A stretch of DNA of 64,000 nt from an uncultured Roseibium sp. Lineage in GTDB: Bacteria > Pseudomonadota > Alphaproteobacteria > Rhizobiales > Stappiaceae. The notes beneath the pieces were generated by a model that saw only the letters and a list, made by a program, of their open reading frames with translations, made no database searches and was not told the origin of the DNA. The stretch spans positions 496,001 through 560,000 of the forward strand of contig NZ_CANMFD010000002.1 in the NCBI RefSeq assembly GCF_947496995.1, given 5' to 3'. Position 1 is the stretch's first letter, and every line of letters starts with the position of its first letter. The position numbers and the translations under genes are program-made. Below are positions 53,581 through 62,609 of this stretch, in pieces.

Positions 53581-54471
53581 CTACCCGGCGGCGACAGACA
53601 CATGGTCGGCGGTCCAGGCTCCCGGCCAGACTTCAGCCTTGCCCGATCTGAGGTCGCGCAATTGCTGAAAGGGAACCGTTGCGACCAGAAAGGGTTCTTC
53701 ACCACCGGCACCACCAGTCGGCGGAATGTCCGCTGCGACACCGGAATGTCCGAATTCCTCCTCGCAGGGCAGATACAGCGCCGCACCGGAGAAATTGGTA
53801 TCGTTTTGTGTCGTCCCCCTGGAGGTGCCGACCACGCCGCAGACTGCCACGGCGCACATGAGTTCCACCGCACGCGCTTTGGCACAGCCGAACACCCGAT
53901 AGTAGCCGGACGGTTTCTCGGTCATCGAAGGGACCAGCAGCAGGTCCACGCCGTGCCCGGCAAGCAGACAGCTTAGGGCGGGCATTTCGATGTCCAGGCA
54001 GATCAGAACCGCCATTTTCAATCCGTCGAGTTCAAAAACCCGCAGAATGGTTCCCGGGGTCAGGTGCCATGTGTCGGCACTTTGCTCGAAAGGGGTCAGA
54101 GAAAGCTTGTCCTGACGGATGTCCCGGCCGTCAGCCGTCAACAGAACGGCCGTGTTGGTGATCCCTGCTGCTGTCGTGACCGGCATCGTCCCGGCCAGCA
54201 GGGAAACGCCGTGTTTTTGCGGAAAGTGCCTGATCATAGGCACCAATTCGGCGCCGACACTTGCCAGAAACGACATCTCCTGTTCCGGCGGCAATCCATC
54301 GGGCTTGAAGGCGAGGCAGCATTCGATCAGGTATTCGGGAAGAACCAGAAGCCTGGCTCCGGCTTCGGCTGCGCGCTTGACGCCTTCCTCGATCTGTCCG
54401 GCCATGTCGGCGACCGAGCCCGGTGCGCGTCCGAGATTGAAGGACCAGAGAGCAATTGAATAATCTGACAT
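53581..54471 (-). CDS. Carbon-nitrogen hydrolase (nitrilase superfamily)
   Basis: A 296-residue amidase-like enzyme starting at the ATG at 54471 (MSDYSIALWSF); an in-frame ATG at 54489 is an alternative. The Glu-Lys-Cys triad is visible: Glu46 in LVLPEYLI, Lys122 in RQDKLSLTPFEQ and Cys158 in LICLDIEMP. Late KARAVELMCAVAVCGVVGTS is typical. Members hydrolyse amides or carbamoyl groups; the substrate is not determinable. The C-terminus ends 114 bp before the second Nudix start on the same strand. Confidence 0.9.
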   Translation of the reverse strand: MSDYSIALWSFNLGRAPGSVADMAGQIEEGVKRAAEAGARLLVLPEYLIECCLAFKPDGLPPEQEMSFLASVGAELVPMIRHFPQKHGVSLLAGTMPVTTAAGITNTAVLLTADGRDIRQDKLSLTPFEQSADTWHLTPGTILRVFELDGLKMAVLICLDIEMPALSCLLAGHGVDLLLVPSMTEKPSGYYRVFGCAKARAVELMCAVAVCGVVGTSRGTTQNDTNFSGAALYLPCEEEFGHSGVAADIPPTGGAGGEEPFLVATVPFQQLRDLRSGKAEVWPGAWTADHVSVAAG

Positions 54472-54658
54472 GGCGCCACGCGAAATCATTCCGAATACGT
54501 CCTGCCTTCAGATGAACGCTCGGAAACGCAAACGGATGGGATTCAGGAGATCAGATTCGCCTTGCAACGTTCATCCGAACGCAGAGGAGATTCCGGGGAA
54601 CACCAGAGATAAATGAGTTGATCAGGGAAGATCAAGGCTGAAACGTCAGCCGGCTTGC

Positions 54659-54850
54659 TCAGGCAAGAAACAGCCCGACAAATGCCGCCAGGACAATCAG
54701 GAAGCCCGTGCCGACAACGGCGGCTTTCGGTTCCGGCGGAAGGGCATACAGTTTCGGGGTCCGGCGGACCTCGCGGATGCCCTTCAGGGCACGATCCGTG
54801 CGTCGGTCAATTTCCGCAAAATACGGCGAAAGCTCATTCTGAGCGCGCAT
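54659..54850 (-). CDS. Small single-helix membrane protein
   Basis: A 63-residue protein with GAGGGG upstream of the ATG. Residues 1-42 are polar and basic (IDRRTDRALKGIREVRR), and 43-62 form one hydrophobic helix (AAVVGTGFLIVLAAFVGLFLA). It stands between the nitrilase-family gene and recJ. I do not recognise a family. The good ribosome-binding site and the positive-inside layout support a real gene. Confidence 0.55.
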   Translation of the reverse strand: MRAQNELSPYFAEIDRRTDRALKGIREVRRTPKLYALPPEPKAAVVGTGFLIVLAAFVGLFLA

Positions 54851-54947
54851 GCCTGCCCCTCGCGATTCCTTCGTGAGTGCTTACGTTAGGTGAAGGGCGT
54901 TAGCGTTTGGTTAAAGGCGCTGTGTCCGGGTCAAACCCGCACTGCCC

Positions 54948-56765
54948 CTACACACGGATCTTTTGCGGATCCGCCACATCGAGGATGCGCAGTTGCACCT
55001 TGGGGGTTCCCTGCCAGGTGTCGATCGAGAGCGTTCCGGCGACATGGAGCGAACGGCCCCGGCCTTCCAGCAGCATCCGGCCGTGCGGTTTGTCCTCCGC
55101 CTTGAAGCAGATTGCCTTGAGCGTGCTTCCGTCGCCGGCTGCCAGTGTCGCCCGGACATGGCCCTTGCCGACTACGTCGGCAAAGGTAACCCGGTGTGCG
55201 GGAAAGGCAAAAACCGGTTCGGAATGTCCTGCTCCGTAAGGTCCTGCCTTTTCAAGAAGCTCCAGCAGGTCGAGCGTCGCACCGGTTGCGGTCAACGCGG
55301 CGTCGATCTTGAGCTCGCGATGCGCAGTAGCCGCTTCTACGTCGTCACCGAGCCTTTCATTGAAAAAGGCTTCCAGCTCCGCCACCTTCTCCCGGCGCAC
55401 GGTGAGCCCCGCCGCCATTGCGTGACCGCCGCCTTTTTCCAGAAGTCCTTCGTCAACAGCCGTGCGAACTGCCTTGCCAAGGTCGACGCCCGCAATCGAG
55501 CGGCCGGAGCCGGTTCCCTTGCCCGTTTCGTCATAGGCGATGGCAAAGGCCGGCCGGCGGTGGGCGTCTTTCAGGCGGGAGGCAATCAGGCCGACAATGC
55601 CCGGGTGCCATCCGTCGGATCCGGTCAGGAGAACCGGCGGATCCCGTGCCTCAATGGCCATTGCCGCTTCCGCGCCCGCCTCTTCCAGCATCACCGCTTC
55701 CATTGCCTGACGCTCGGAATTGAGCTGGTCGAGGCGTTCGGCAATTGCCCGCGCCTCGTGCGGGTCTTCCGTCGTCAGGAGCCTGGCCCCGAGTGCTGCG
55801 TCCCCGATCCGTCCCCCGGCGTTGATCCGCGGTCCCAGCAGGAAGCCGAGATGATAGCTGGCCGGCTTGCCGCTCACACGCGCGGCGTCCGACAAGGCGG
55901 TCAAACCGAAATTCCGCCTTTGATGCATGACGGCAAGTCCGCGGGTGACATACGCCCTGTTAAGCCCTTGCAGCGGTACGACATCGCACACAGTGCCAAG
56001 GGCAACGAGATCCAGCAGTCCCATCAGGTCGGGCTGCTGCCTGTCCTTGAAGGCACCCCGCTGCCGCAATTCCCTGTTCAACCCGACGAGAAAAAGAAAG
56101 GTCACGCCGACCGCAGCCAGATGCCCCTGCCCCGACAGATCGTCCTGCCGGTTGGGATTGACCAGCGCCTTGACGTTCGGAAGCGTTTCGCCGACCTGGT
56201 GGTGATCGATGACCACCACATCGAGATCAAGCTTGTGCGCCGTCTCAAAGGCTTCGACGGAGGTGCTGCCGCAGTCCAGCGTCACCAGCAGTTCCGCGCC
56301 GTCCTGCCGCAGTTGCTCGATCGCCGGTCCGTTCGGGCCGTAGCCTTCGATGATCCGGTCGGGAATGTGAATGACGGGGTTGAGCCCCATTGCCTGGAGG
56401 TATTTTGCAAAGACCGCCGAGGACGTGGCGCCATCGACGTCATAGTCACCGAAAATGGCGATTTTCTTGCCTGCCTGGACGGCATCGGCGATGCGGGCGA
56501 CCGCGGCATCCATGTCCACAAGCGTGGAGGGATCCGGCATAAGGGCCTTGATGGATGGATCGAGAAACTCGGGCGCTTCGTCCGGCAGAACGCCGCGGGC
56601 GGCCATGACGCGGGAAAGAACATCCGGCAGCCCGTGCATCTGGGCAATTGCCGTTGCAGTGCGTGCCTGCGCTGCGCTCAGGCGTTCGCGCCAGGCATTG
56701 TCATTTGCCGAACGGGCGACCCCCAGAACGAGCCGCCTCTCCTCTTCTCCTGCATTCCCGATCAT
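54948..56765 (-). CDS. recJ: Single-stranded-DNA-specific exonuclease RecJ
   Basis: A 605-residue DHH-family 5'-3' exonuclease acting in recombination and mismatch repair. Motif I is DYDVDGA (107-113), the second metal motif TLDCGS follows near 163, and DHH is at 187-189. The DHHA1 part has GGGHAMAAGLTV near 415, and an OB-like C-terminal domain follows. The N-terminal AQARTATAIAQMHGLPDVLSRVMAARG is normal for alphaproteobacterial RecJ. It is last in an aminotransferase-hom-glpX-recJ series, 69 bp after glpX. Confidence 0.95.
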   Translation of the reverse strand: MIGNAGEEERRLVLGVARSANDNAWRERLSAAQARTATAIAQMHGLPDVLSRVMAARGVLPDEAPEFLDPSIKALMPDPSTLVDMDAAVARIADAVQAGKKIAIFGDYDVDGATSSAVFAKYLQAMGLNPVIHIPDRIIEGYGPNGPAIEQLRQDGAELLVTLDCGSTSVEAFETAHKLDLDVVVIDHHQVGETLPNVKALVNPNRQDDLSGQGHLAAVGVTFLFLVGLNRELRQRGAFKDRQQPDLMGLLDLVALGTVCDVVPLQGLNRAYVTRGLAVMHQRRNFGLTALSDAARVSGKPASYHLGFLLGPRINAGGRIGDAALGARLLTTEDPHEARAIAERLDQLNSERQAMEAVMLEEAGAEAAMAIEARDPPVLLTGSDGWHPGIVGLIASRLKDAHRRPAFAIAYDETGKGTGSGRSIAGVDLGKAVRTAVDEGLLEKGGGHAMAAGLTVRREKVAELEAFFNERLGDDVEAATAHRELKIDAALTATGATLDLLELLEKAGPYGAGHSEPVFAFPAHRVTFADVVGKGHVRATLAAGDGSTLKAICFKAEDKPHGRMLLEGRGRSLHVAGTLSIDTWQGTPKVQLRILDVADPQKIRV

Positions 56766-56834
56766 TCAAAGCCTAAATGTCAAAAGACCCCGGAGCATGC
56801 CCAGTCAATTGCGCCTGCTCCCAAGAGATCCGGT

Positions 56835-57830
56835 CTAGTCCAGAAGGAATTTTTCCAGATCCGTGTGCTGGGCCTTGATGTAGCGGACCGTGCCGGTGGA
56901 CGAGCGCATGACGACGGTGTGGGTCGTGATGTGATGACGGCCGAAGCGAACGCCCTGCAGGAAGTTCCCGTCGGTCACGCCGGTTGCCGCAAAAAGAACA
57001 TCCGGCCCCGCCATTTCCTGCAAGGTGTATTTCTTCTTGATGTCCTCGATGCCCATGCGGTGAGCCCGCTCGACCTGCTCCTCGCGGGTGATCACCAGCC
57101 GCGCCTGCATCTGGCCTCCGATGCTGCGCAATGCTGCAGCCGCCAGCACCCCTTCGGGCGCTCCGCCGATTCCGGCATAGAGATCGATGCCGGTTTCGTC
57201 CGGATCGGTCGTATGAATGATGCCTGCAACGTCTCCGTCTCCGATCAGGCGGATCGACGCACCGGTTGCCCGGATATCCTCGATCAGGCGGGCATGACGC
57301 GGCCGGTCCAGAACACAAGCGGTGACCTCGTTGATCTTGACGCCCTTTTCCTTGGCGACGGCGGCAAGGTTCTCGGCAATCGGAGCATCCAGATCGATGA
57401 GATTGTCCGGATACCCCGGGCCGATCGCGATCTTGTCCATGTAGCTGTCGGGTGCGTTCAGCAGGTCACCCTCCGGCGCCAGGGCAATGACGGCCAGCGA
57501 GTTCGGAAGGTTCTTTGCGCAAATCGTCGTGCCTTCCAGCGGATCGAGGGCGATGTCCACCTTCGGGCCGTTCTTGGTGCCGACATTTTCGCCGATATAC
57601 AGCATGGGCGCTTCGTCGCGTTCCCCCTCGCCGATCACCACCGTGCCGTCGATGGGCAGTCTGTTCAGTTCGCGCCGCATTGCGTCCACTGCAGCCTGGT
57701 CCGCGGCCATCTCGTCGCCGCGGCCGCGCAGGCGCGCTGCTGAAACAGCTGCCCGTTCGCTGACACGAGCCAACTCAAGCGTCAGAATTCGGTCCAGGCC
57801 ACTGGTCGGCTGTTTTTCGGTATCGGACAT
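56835..57830 (-). CDS. glpX: Class II fructose-1,6-bisphosphatase GlpX
   Basis: A 331-residue lithium-sensitive-type phosphatase. DGTVVIGEGERDEAPMLYIGE (about 60-80), LDPLEGTTICAK (about 97) and DGDVAGIIHTTDPDETGIDLY hold the metal-binding residues of the GlpX family. It converts fructose 1,6-bisphosphate to fructose 6-phosphate for gluconeogenesis; some homologues also act on sedoheptulose 1,7-bisphosphate. It lies 57 bp after hom and 69 bp before recJ on the same strand. Confidence 0.96.
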   Translation of the reverse strand: MSDTEKQPTSGLDRILTLELARVSERAAVSAARLRGRGDEMAADQAAVDAMRRELNRLPIDGTVVIGEGERDEAPMLYIGENVGTKNGPKVDIALDPLEGTTICAKNLPNSLAVIALAPEGDLLNAPDSYMDKIAIGPGYPDNLIDLDAPIAENLAAVAKEKGVKINEVTACVLDRPRHARLIEDIRATGASIRLIGDGDVAGIIHTTDPDETGIDLYAGIGGAPEGVLAAAALRSIGGQMQARLVITREEQVERAHRMGIEDIKKKYTLQEMAGPDVLFAATGVTDGNFLQGVRFGRHHITTHTVVMRSSTGTVRYIKAQHTDLEKFLLD

Positions 57831-57887
57831 CAGTTTCTCCAGTTCTCCCCGCAGGCCGCCCCGCGTGGCACACTCGAATTCACAGGT

Positions 57888-59210
57888 TCAATTCAGTTTT
57901 TCGATGCGGATCAGTTGCGGCTCTTCGGCAACCACGCCTTTCGACATGATCGCCTCCAGCGCCTGCTTGATCGCGACTTCAGTGGTTTCATAGGTGATCA
58001 ACATGACGGGCTGAGGCACGTCCGCATCATATTTTGCAGGTGCTTCATCAGCCGCGTGACGCTTCTGGACAATCGACTCGAGCGAAATACCGGCATCGCC
58101 CATGCAGCGCGCAATTTCGGCGAATGCTCCCGGACGATCATAAACAGACAGCCGGATATAATATCCGCCTTCATGCATGCGCATCCGCGCCCGCTGGTAG
58201 TCTTTCAGGTCTCCTGCCGGCATGCCGAGCACGGGGGTTTCATCCCCGCGGGCGATATCGGCAATGTCCGCGACGACGGATGACGCCGTTGCGTTGCCGC
58301 CGGCGCCCGGTCCGACCAGAACGATTTCACCCACGTAATCGCCGTCGACAGCAACAGCGTTCAATACGCCGTCGATCCGCGCAATCGCGGAGGTTTTCGG
58401 CACCATGGTCGGATGTACGCGCTGCTCTATGCCTGTCTCCGTCCGTTGGGCGATCCCCAGAAGCTTGATGCGGAAGCCAAGCTCGTCCGCTGCCTGAATA
58501 TCGGCTGTAGAGATCGACGTGATCCCCTCCACATAGATATCGTCGTCAGCAATCTTCGTGCCAAACGCAAGGCTGGTCAGGATCGCCAGCTTGTGGGCCG
58601 TGTCATTGCCCTCGATGTCAAAGGTCGGATCGGCTTCGGCGTAGCCAAGGCGCTGCGCTTCGGCAAGGCACTCCTCAAAGCCGATGCCCTCGGCCTCCAT
58701 CCGGGTGAGAATATAATTGCAGGTCCCGTTCAGGATACCATAGACGCGGCTGATGTCGTTGCCGGACATGGATTCCCGCAACGTCTTGACGATCGGTATC
58801 CCGCCGGCAACGGCGGCCTCGTAATTCAGGCAGGCATTGTTGTTCTCGGCGAGCAGCGCGAGATCGACACCGTGCCTGGCGAGCAGGGCCTTGTTTGCCG
58901 TGACCACATGGACGCCGCGCTTGAGCGCCGCGCGCACTGCATCCTCGGCAGGGCCGCTGTCGCCGCCGATCAGCTCAACGAATATGTCGATGTTCGCCTT
59001 CTCGGCCATTTCGACCGGGTCGGAGAACCATTCCAGCGTGGAAACATCAAAGCCGCGATCCTTGCCGCGGTCGCGGGCGGAGACCGCAGTCACCGTCACC
59101 GCCCGACCGGATTTGCGTTCGATCTGCCCTGCATGTTTTGCGAGAAGTTGGACAACGGACAGGCCCACGGTGCCAAGGCCGGCGACGCCCACTTTCAATG
59201 CTTCTGACAT
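57888..59210 (-). CDS. hom: Homoserine dehydrogenase
   Basis: A 440-residue enzyme. The NAD(P) motif GVAGLGTVGLSVVQLL is at the N-terminus, and the catalytic region has YEAAVAGGIPIVKTLRESMSGN and the family signature around GYAEADPTFDIEGNDTAHKLAIL. The C-terminal 90 residues are an ACT domain (YYIRLSVYDRPGAFAEIARCMGDAG), expected to sense threonine. It reduces aspartate semialdehyde to homoserine. It sits 22 bp after the aminotransferase gene. Confidence 0.97.
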   Translation of the reverse strand: MSEALKVGVAGLGTVGLSVVQLLAKHAGQIERKSGRAVTVTAVSARDRGKDRGFDVSTLEWFSDPVEMAEKANIDIFVELIGGDSGPAEDAVRAALKRGVHVVTANKALLARHGVDLALLAENNNACLNYEAAVAGGIPIVKTLRESMSGNDISRVYGILNGTCNYILTRMEAEGIGFEECLAEAQRLGYAEADPTFDIEGNDTAHKLAILTSLAFGTKIADDDIYVEGITSISTADIQAADELGFRIKLLGIAQRTETGIEQRVHPTMVPKTSAIARIDGVLNAVAVDGDYVGEIVLVGPGAGGNATASSVVADIADIARGDETPVLGMPAGDLKDYQRARMRMHEGGYYIRLSVYDRPGAFAEIARCMGDAGISLESIVQKRHAADEAPAKYDADVPQPVMLITYETTEVAIKQALEAIMSKGVVAEEPQLIRIEKLN

Positions 59211-59232
59211 ATGGGAATTAATCCAGTTCTAT

Positions 59233-60450
59233 TCAGCCTGAGGTCCCGAGCGGGATGACGTTGTGCAGCTTTTGATCCGCGGTTTCAAGGAAGCGGCGGA
59301 TATTTCTTGCGGCCTGACGCAGCCTTTGCTCGTTTTCCACCAGTCCGATGCGCACGTATTCATCACCATGCTCGCCGAAGCCGATGCCCGGCGCGACCGC
59401 AACCTCCGCTCCTTCCAGAAGCAGCTTGGAATATTCGAGACTTCCCAGGGAACGGAACTTCTCGGGGATCGGCGCCCAGCAGAACATGCTGGCCTCGGGC
59501 GCCGGAATGTCCCAGCCCGCGCGGCCGAAACTGTCGACAACCACATCGCGGCGGCGCTTGTAGACCGCGCGCGTCTCCTTGATGCAATCGTCCGGGCCGT
59601 TCAGGGCCGCCGTCGCGGCAACCTGAATGGGCGTGAATGCACCGTAGTCGAGATAGGATTTGACGCGCGCCAGCGCGGAAATCAGACGCTCGTTTCCGAC
59701 CGCAAAGCCCATGCGCCAGCCTGGCATGGAAAATGTCTTGGACAGCGAAGTGAATTCGACCGTGACGTCCATCGCGCCGGGCACCTGCAGCACGGACGGA
59801 GGCGGTGTATCGCCGAAATAGATCTCGGAATAGGCCAGATCGGACAGGATGAAGATGTCGTGCTTGCGCGCGAATGCGACAACGTCCTTGTAGAACTCCA
59901 GATCCGCGCAGCAAGCGGTCGGATTGGCCGGGTAGCACAAAATCAGGGCGATCGGCTTCGGCACGGAATGGATGACGGCGCGTTCCAGCGCGTGGAAAAA
60001 GTCAGCGCCCGGTTCGGCTGGCACATTGCGGATCGACGCGCCGGCCATGAGAAAGCCGAAGGTGTGGATAGGATAGCTCGGATTCGGGCTCAGAATCACG
60101 TCCCCGGGAGCGGAGATCGCCTGAGCCATGTTGGCAAACCCTTCCTTGGACCCCAGGGTCGCGATCACCTGGGTTTCCGGATCGAGTTTCACGCCGAACC
60201 GGCGTCCGTAATAGGCCGCCTGCGCCTTGCGCAAGCCGTGAATGCCCTTGGAGGCGGAATAGCGGTGGGTGCGCGGATCCTGGACCGCCTCGGTCAGTTT
60301 GTCGACGATGTGCCTGGGTGTCGGCAGATCCGGATTGCCCATGCCGAGATCAATAATGTCCGCCCCGGCCGCGCGCGCCTTCGCTTTCAGACGGTTGACC
60401 TGTTCGAAGACATACGGCGGAAGCCGTTTGATCTTGTGGAATTCCTCCAT
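59233..60450 (-). CDS. Class I PLP aminotransferase, AlaC-like
   Basis: A 405-residue aminotransferase. It opens with FHKIKRLPPYVFEQVNRLKAKARAAGADIIDLGMGNPD, as in AlaC and related enzymes. PLP-contacting YPANPTACC and the Schiff-base lysine in SLSKTFSMPGWRMGF are visible, along with IRIGLVEN near the C-terminus. Candidates are glutamate-pyruvate transaminase or LL-diaminopimelate/aspartate-family transamination; the hom neighbour favours amino-acid biosynthesis. First gene of the operon and divergent from phaC across the GGDEF and lipoprotein genes. Confidence 0.92.
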   Translation of the reverse strand: MEEFHKIKRLPPYVFEQVNRLKAKARAAGADIIDLGMGNPDLPTPRHIVDKLTEAVQDPRTHRYSASKGIHGLRKAQAAYYGRRFGVKLDPETQVIATLGSKEGFANMAQAISAPGDVILSPNPSYPIHTFGFLMAGASIRNVPAEPGADFFHALERAVIHSVPKPIALILCYPANPTACCADLEFYKDVVAFARKHDIFILSDLAYSEIYFGDTPPPSVLQVPGAMDVTVEFTSLSKTFSMPGWRMGFAVGNERLISALARVKSYLDYGAFTPIQVAATAALNGPDDCIKETRAVYKRRRDVVVDSFGRAGWDIPAPEASMFCWAPIPEKFRSLGSLEYSKLLLEGAEVAVAPGIGFGEHGDEYVRIGLVENEQRLRQAARNIRRFLETADQKLHNVIPLGTSG

Positions 60451-60650
60451 GGCGCGGATCCTTGCGAGTTGACGATACGGGCCGCGCGGCGCTTCAGGGG
60501 CAACAACAGCGCGGCGGAGGTCTTTTAGCAGCCTCGAAATAAATACGCACCCGTCTTTATGTCACGCGCACATATTCCGGAAATAGGATAAATCCGCCAC
60601 GTCGCAGGCTCGGGCATTGCCGCGCCCGAACGGGGTGCCGGGAGCGCCTG

Positions 60651-61898
60651 TCAGGCGGCTTTCTTGCGCTGGGAGGAAAATGCGGGCTCCGTCACGGAAT
60701 TCTGCAGCTCGCCCTCGGGGGAAAAATCCATCGTGACGATCTGCGCCTTTCCCTGGCGCTTGGCCTTGTAGAGCCCCTTGTCGGCCGCTTCCAGCGCACG
60801 CTCCAGGGTTACATTGCAGCTGGCGGTCACTACCCCGGCGCTGGCGGTGACTGTGAGCTTTCCACCGGAGGCTTCCCGGCATTCCATACTGAACCGCCGG
60901 CACACCCGCCGGGCGGTGAGCAGGGCCGGTTCCTGGCTGCAATCAGGCAGGAACACAGCGAATTCCTCGCCTCCGAGCCGTCCCGGGACGGCCGTGACAT
61001 CGAGTGTATCCTTCAGGACGCGGCTAAAAAGCTGAAGCACGGCATCGCCCATGGGATGACCGTATCTGTCGTTCACGGATTTGAACCCGTCCAGGTCCAG
61101 CATGATCAGGCTGAAGGTTCCACCGTCCGCTCTGCTTTCGGACATCCAGTCTTGCGTGCCGTCCAGAAAATAGCGGCGGTTCGCAAGTCCCGTCAGAGCA
61201 TCCTGACTGGCCTGCTCCCTGAAACCGTGCAGCGAGCGTTCGACGACCATGCAGGCGGGCAACAGAATGGCCATCACGGTGGCAAGCAGGATCGTGACCA
61301 GATAGACCGCCATGAACCCTTGCGGAAATGCAGACTGAAAATCCGGATAGAGCAGCACGTTCTGGTTCCCGGTGAACCACGCATACCCAAGGCACTCGAT
61401 CAGGGTCGTCACGCCGAGCAGCCGGACCGTGTGGAGGTTGTCCCTGTTCTGCCGGAATGCCATCCAGACGATGGAAAGGCAGGTCAGGATCAGGTAGCTC
61501 TGTACGAAGTTGGTGCGCGCCAGGAAGCTGCCGAAAAAAGGCGGATAAAGGCAAAAGGCAATCCAGACACCTGCGACGGCAAAATTCAGCCAGATGGCGG
61601 GACGCCCCCCAAGGAAAGTCGCAAAAGCGCTGCGTCCCAACCCCACTCCCAGAATAACAAGCGTGTTCGCCGCCAGGATACTCAAACCATCCGGAACGAC
61701 ACCGCGCATGGCGATCAGAAGAGCTCCGATTCCGGCCAGGAACATGCCGCACGACCAGATCAGGAGACTGCGTGCACAGACCGCGCTGCGGGCTTTCCAG
61801 AAGAGAAAAAACAGGATCAGAATGGCGCTGCCGGCGAATTTGGCGACCATTACGCTGGTAAACAAGGTAGGGGTATCAAGCGTCATCGAAAATTCCAT
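60651..61898 (-). CDS. Membrane GGDEF diguanylate cyclase
   Basis: A 415-residue protein. Residues 1-230 hold six or seven hydrophobic helices, a membrane sensor I cannot name with certainty. Residues about 240-400 form a GGDEF domain with NRRYFLDGTQDW, DLDGFKSVNDRYGHPMGDAVL and the active-site GGEEF, so it should make c-di-GMP. The RxxD inhibitory I-site expected five residues before GGEEF is absent (DVTA there). The ATG at 61898 is used; an in-frame ATG at 61886 (MTLDTP) with GGATGG upstream is an equally good start. Confidence 0.9.
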   Translation of the reverse strand: MEFSMTLDTPTLFTSVMVAKFAGSAILILFFLFWKARSAVCARSLLIWSCGMFLAGIGALLIAMRGVVPDGLSILAANTLVILGVGLGRSAFATFLGGRPAIWLNFAVAGVWIAFCLYPPFFGSFLARTNFVQSYLILTCLSIVWMAFRQNRDNLHTVRLLGVTTLIECLGYAWFTGNQNVLLYPDFQSAFPQGFMAVYLVTILLATVMAILLPACMVVERSLHGFREQASQDALTGLANRRYFLDGTQDWMSESRADGGTFSLIMLDLDGFKSVNDRYGHPMGDAVLQLFSRVLKDTLDVTAVPGRLGGEEFAVFLPDCSQEPALLTARRVCRRFSMECREASGGKLTVTASAGVVTASCNVTLERALEAADKGLYKAKRQGKAQIVTMDFSPEGELQNSVTEPAFSSQRKKAA

Positions 61899-62125
61899 CC
61901 TGCCACAACCGGATACTTCCCCTAAAGTTGTAAAAGAACACTTTAATTCATGCCGAAAATATCAATGTCATTTAGGTCAATCGAAGAAAATCAACTTTCC
62001 GGCGCCACGCCGCCAGTCACATTTTTCACCTGGGTTCAGAGCATCAAAATATTGATTTCATGCGTTGAGACGAAGGCCAAAAGCTTCCAGATCGGACCAT
62101 GCGTCTGCATTGAGCGACGCCGGTT

Positions 62126-62377
62126 TTATTGCGACGCCAGACTTTCCAGATAGGCTTCTGTCGCTACTCTTTCCTTGGGATTGATCAGCCCGGAGGTTTC
62201 ACCAGCATAAACCGTTGGACGATAGCCTTTCGGCGCGGGAACGCTTGTGTTTCCCTCACCCGGACTGGTCCTGAGCGCATCCACGAGCGGCGTGCCGGGG
62301 CCGACCGCGCAGGCAGCGAGCCCGAAGAGCAGCGACAGGCCGCAAGCCGGAGCTAAAACCTTATGTATTATTGACAA
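62126..62377 (-). CDS. Small lipoprotein
   Basis: An 83-residue protein with a TTG start at 62377 and GAGGAGAGG upstream. Residues 1-23 are a lipoprotein signal with the lipobox LAAC, so Cys23 should be acylated. The mature part includes KGYRPTVYAGETSGLINPKERVATEAYLESLASQ. I do not recognise a family. It is divergent from phaC across 232 bp and co-directional with the GGDEF gene, which begins 227 bp further on. Confidence 0.72.
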   Translation of the reverse strand: MSIIHKVLAPACGLSLLFGLAACAVGPGTPLVDALRTSPGEGNTSVPAPKGYRPTVYAGETSGLINPKERVATEAYLESLASQ

Positions 62378-62609
62378 GCGCCTCTCCTCGATGCCGTTCC
62401 CACGTCCATCCCACTGTCACAAATCTCCGATAGCCGGAACGTTCAAAGCCATTGGAATCCAATCGACGCAACCGGAACCTTGTGTCATAAATACCTGATA
62501 GTTCAAAATACCAGCGGAAATATAACAAGATAACGGATTTGAACAAAAACGGGCTCTCTGGCCACCCCAGGGCCGGACGGGGCAGGAAAACCGGAGGAAA
62601 ACCCCGCTA

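Noticed and set aside
54963..57743. Long plus-strand open frame opposite recJ and glpX
   Set aside because: It is antisense to two well-recognised genes, with low-complexity composition and no family resemblance; a high-GC shadow frame.
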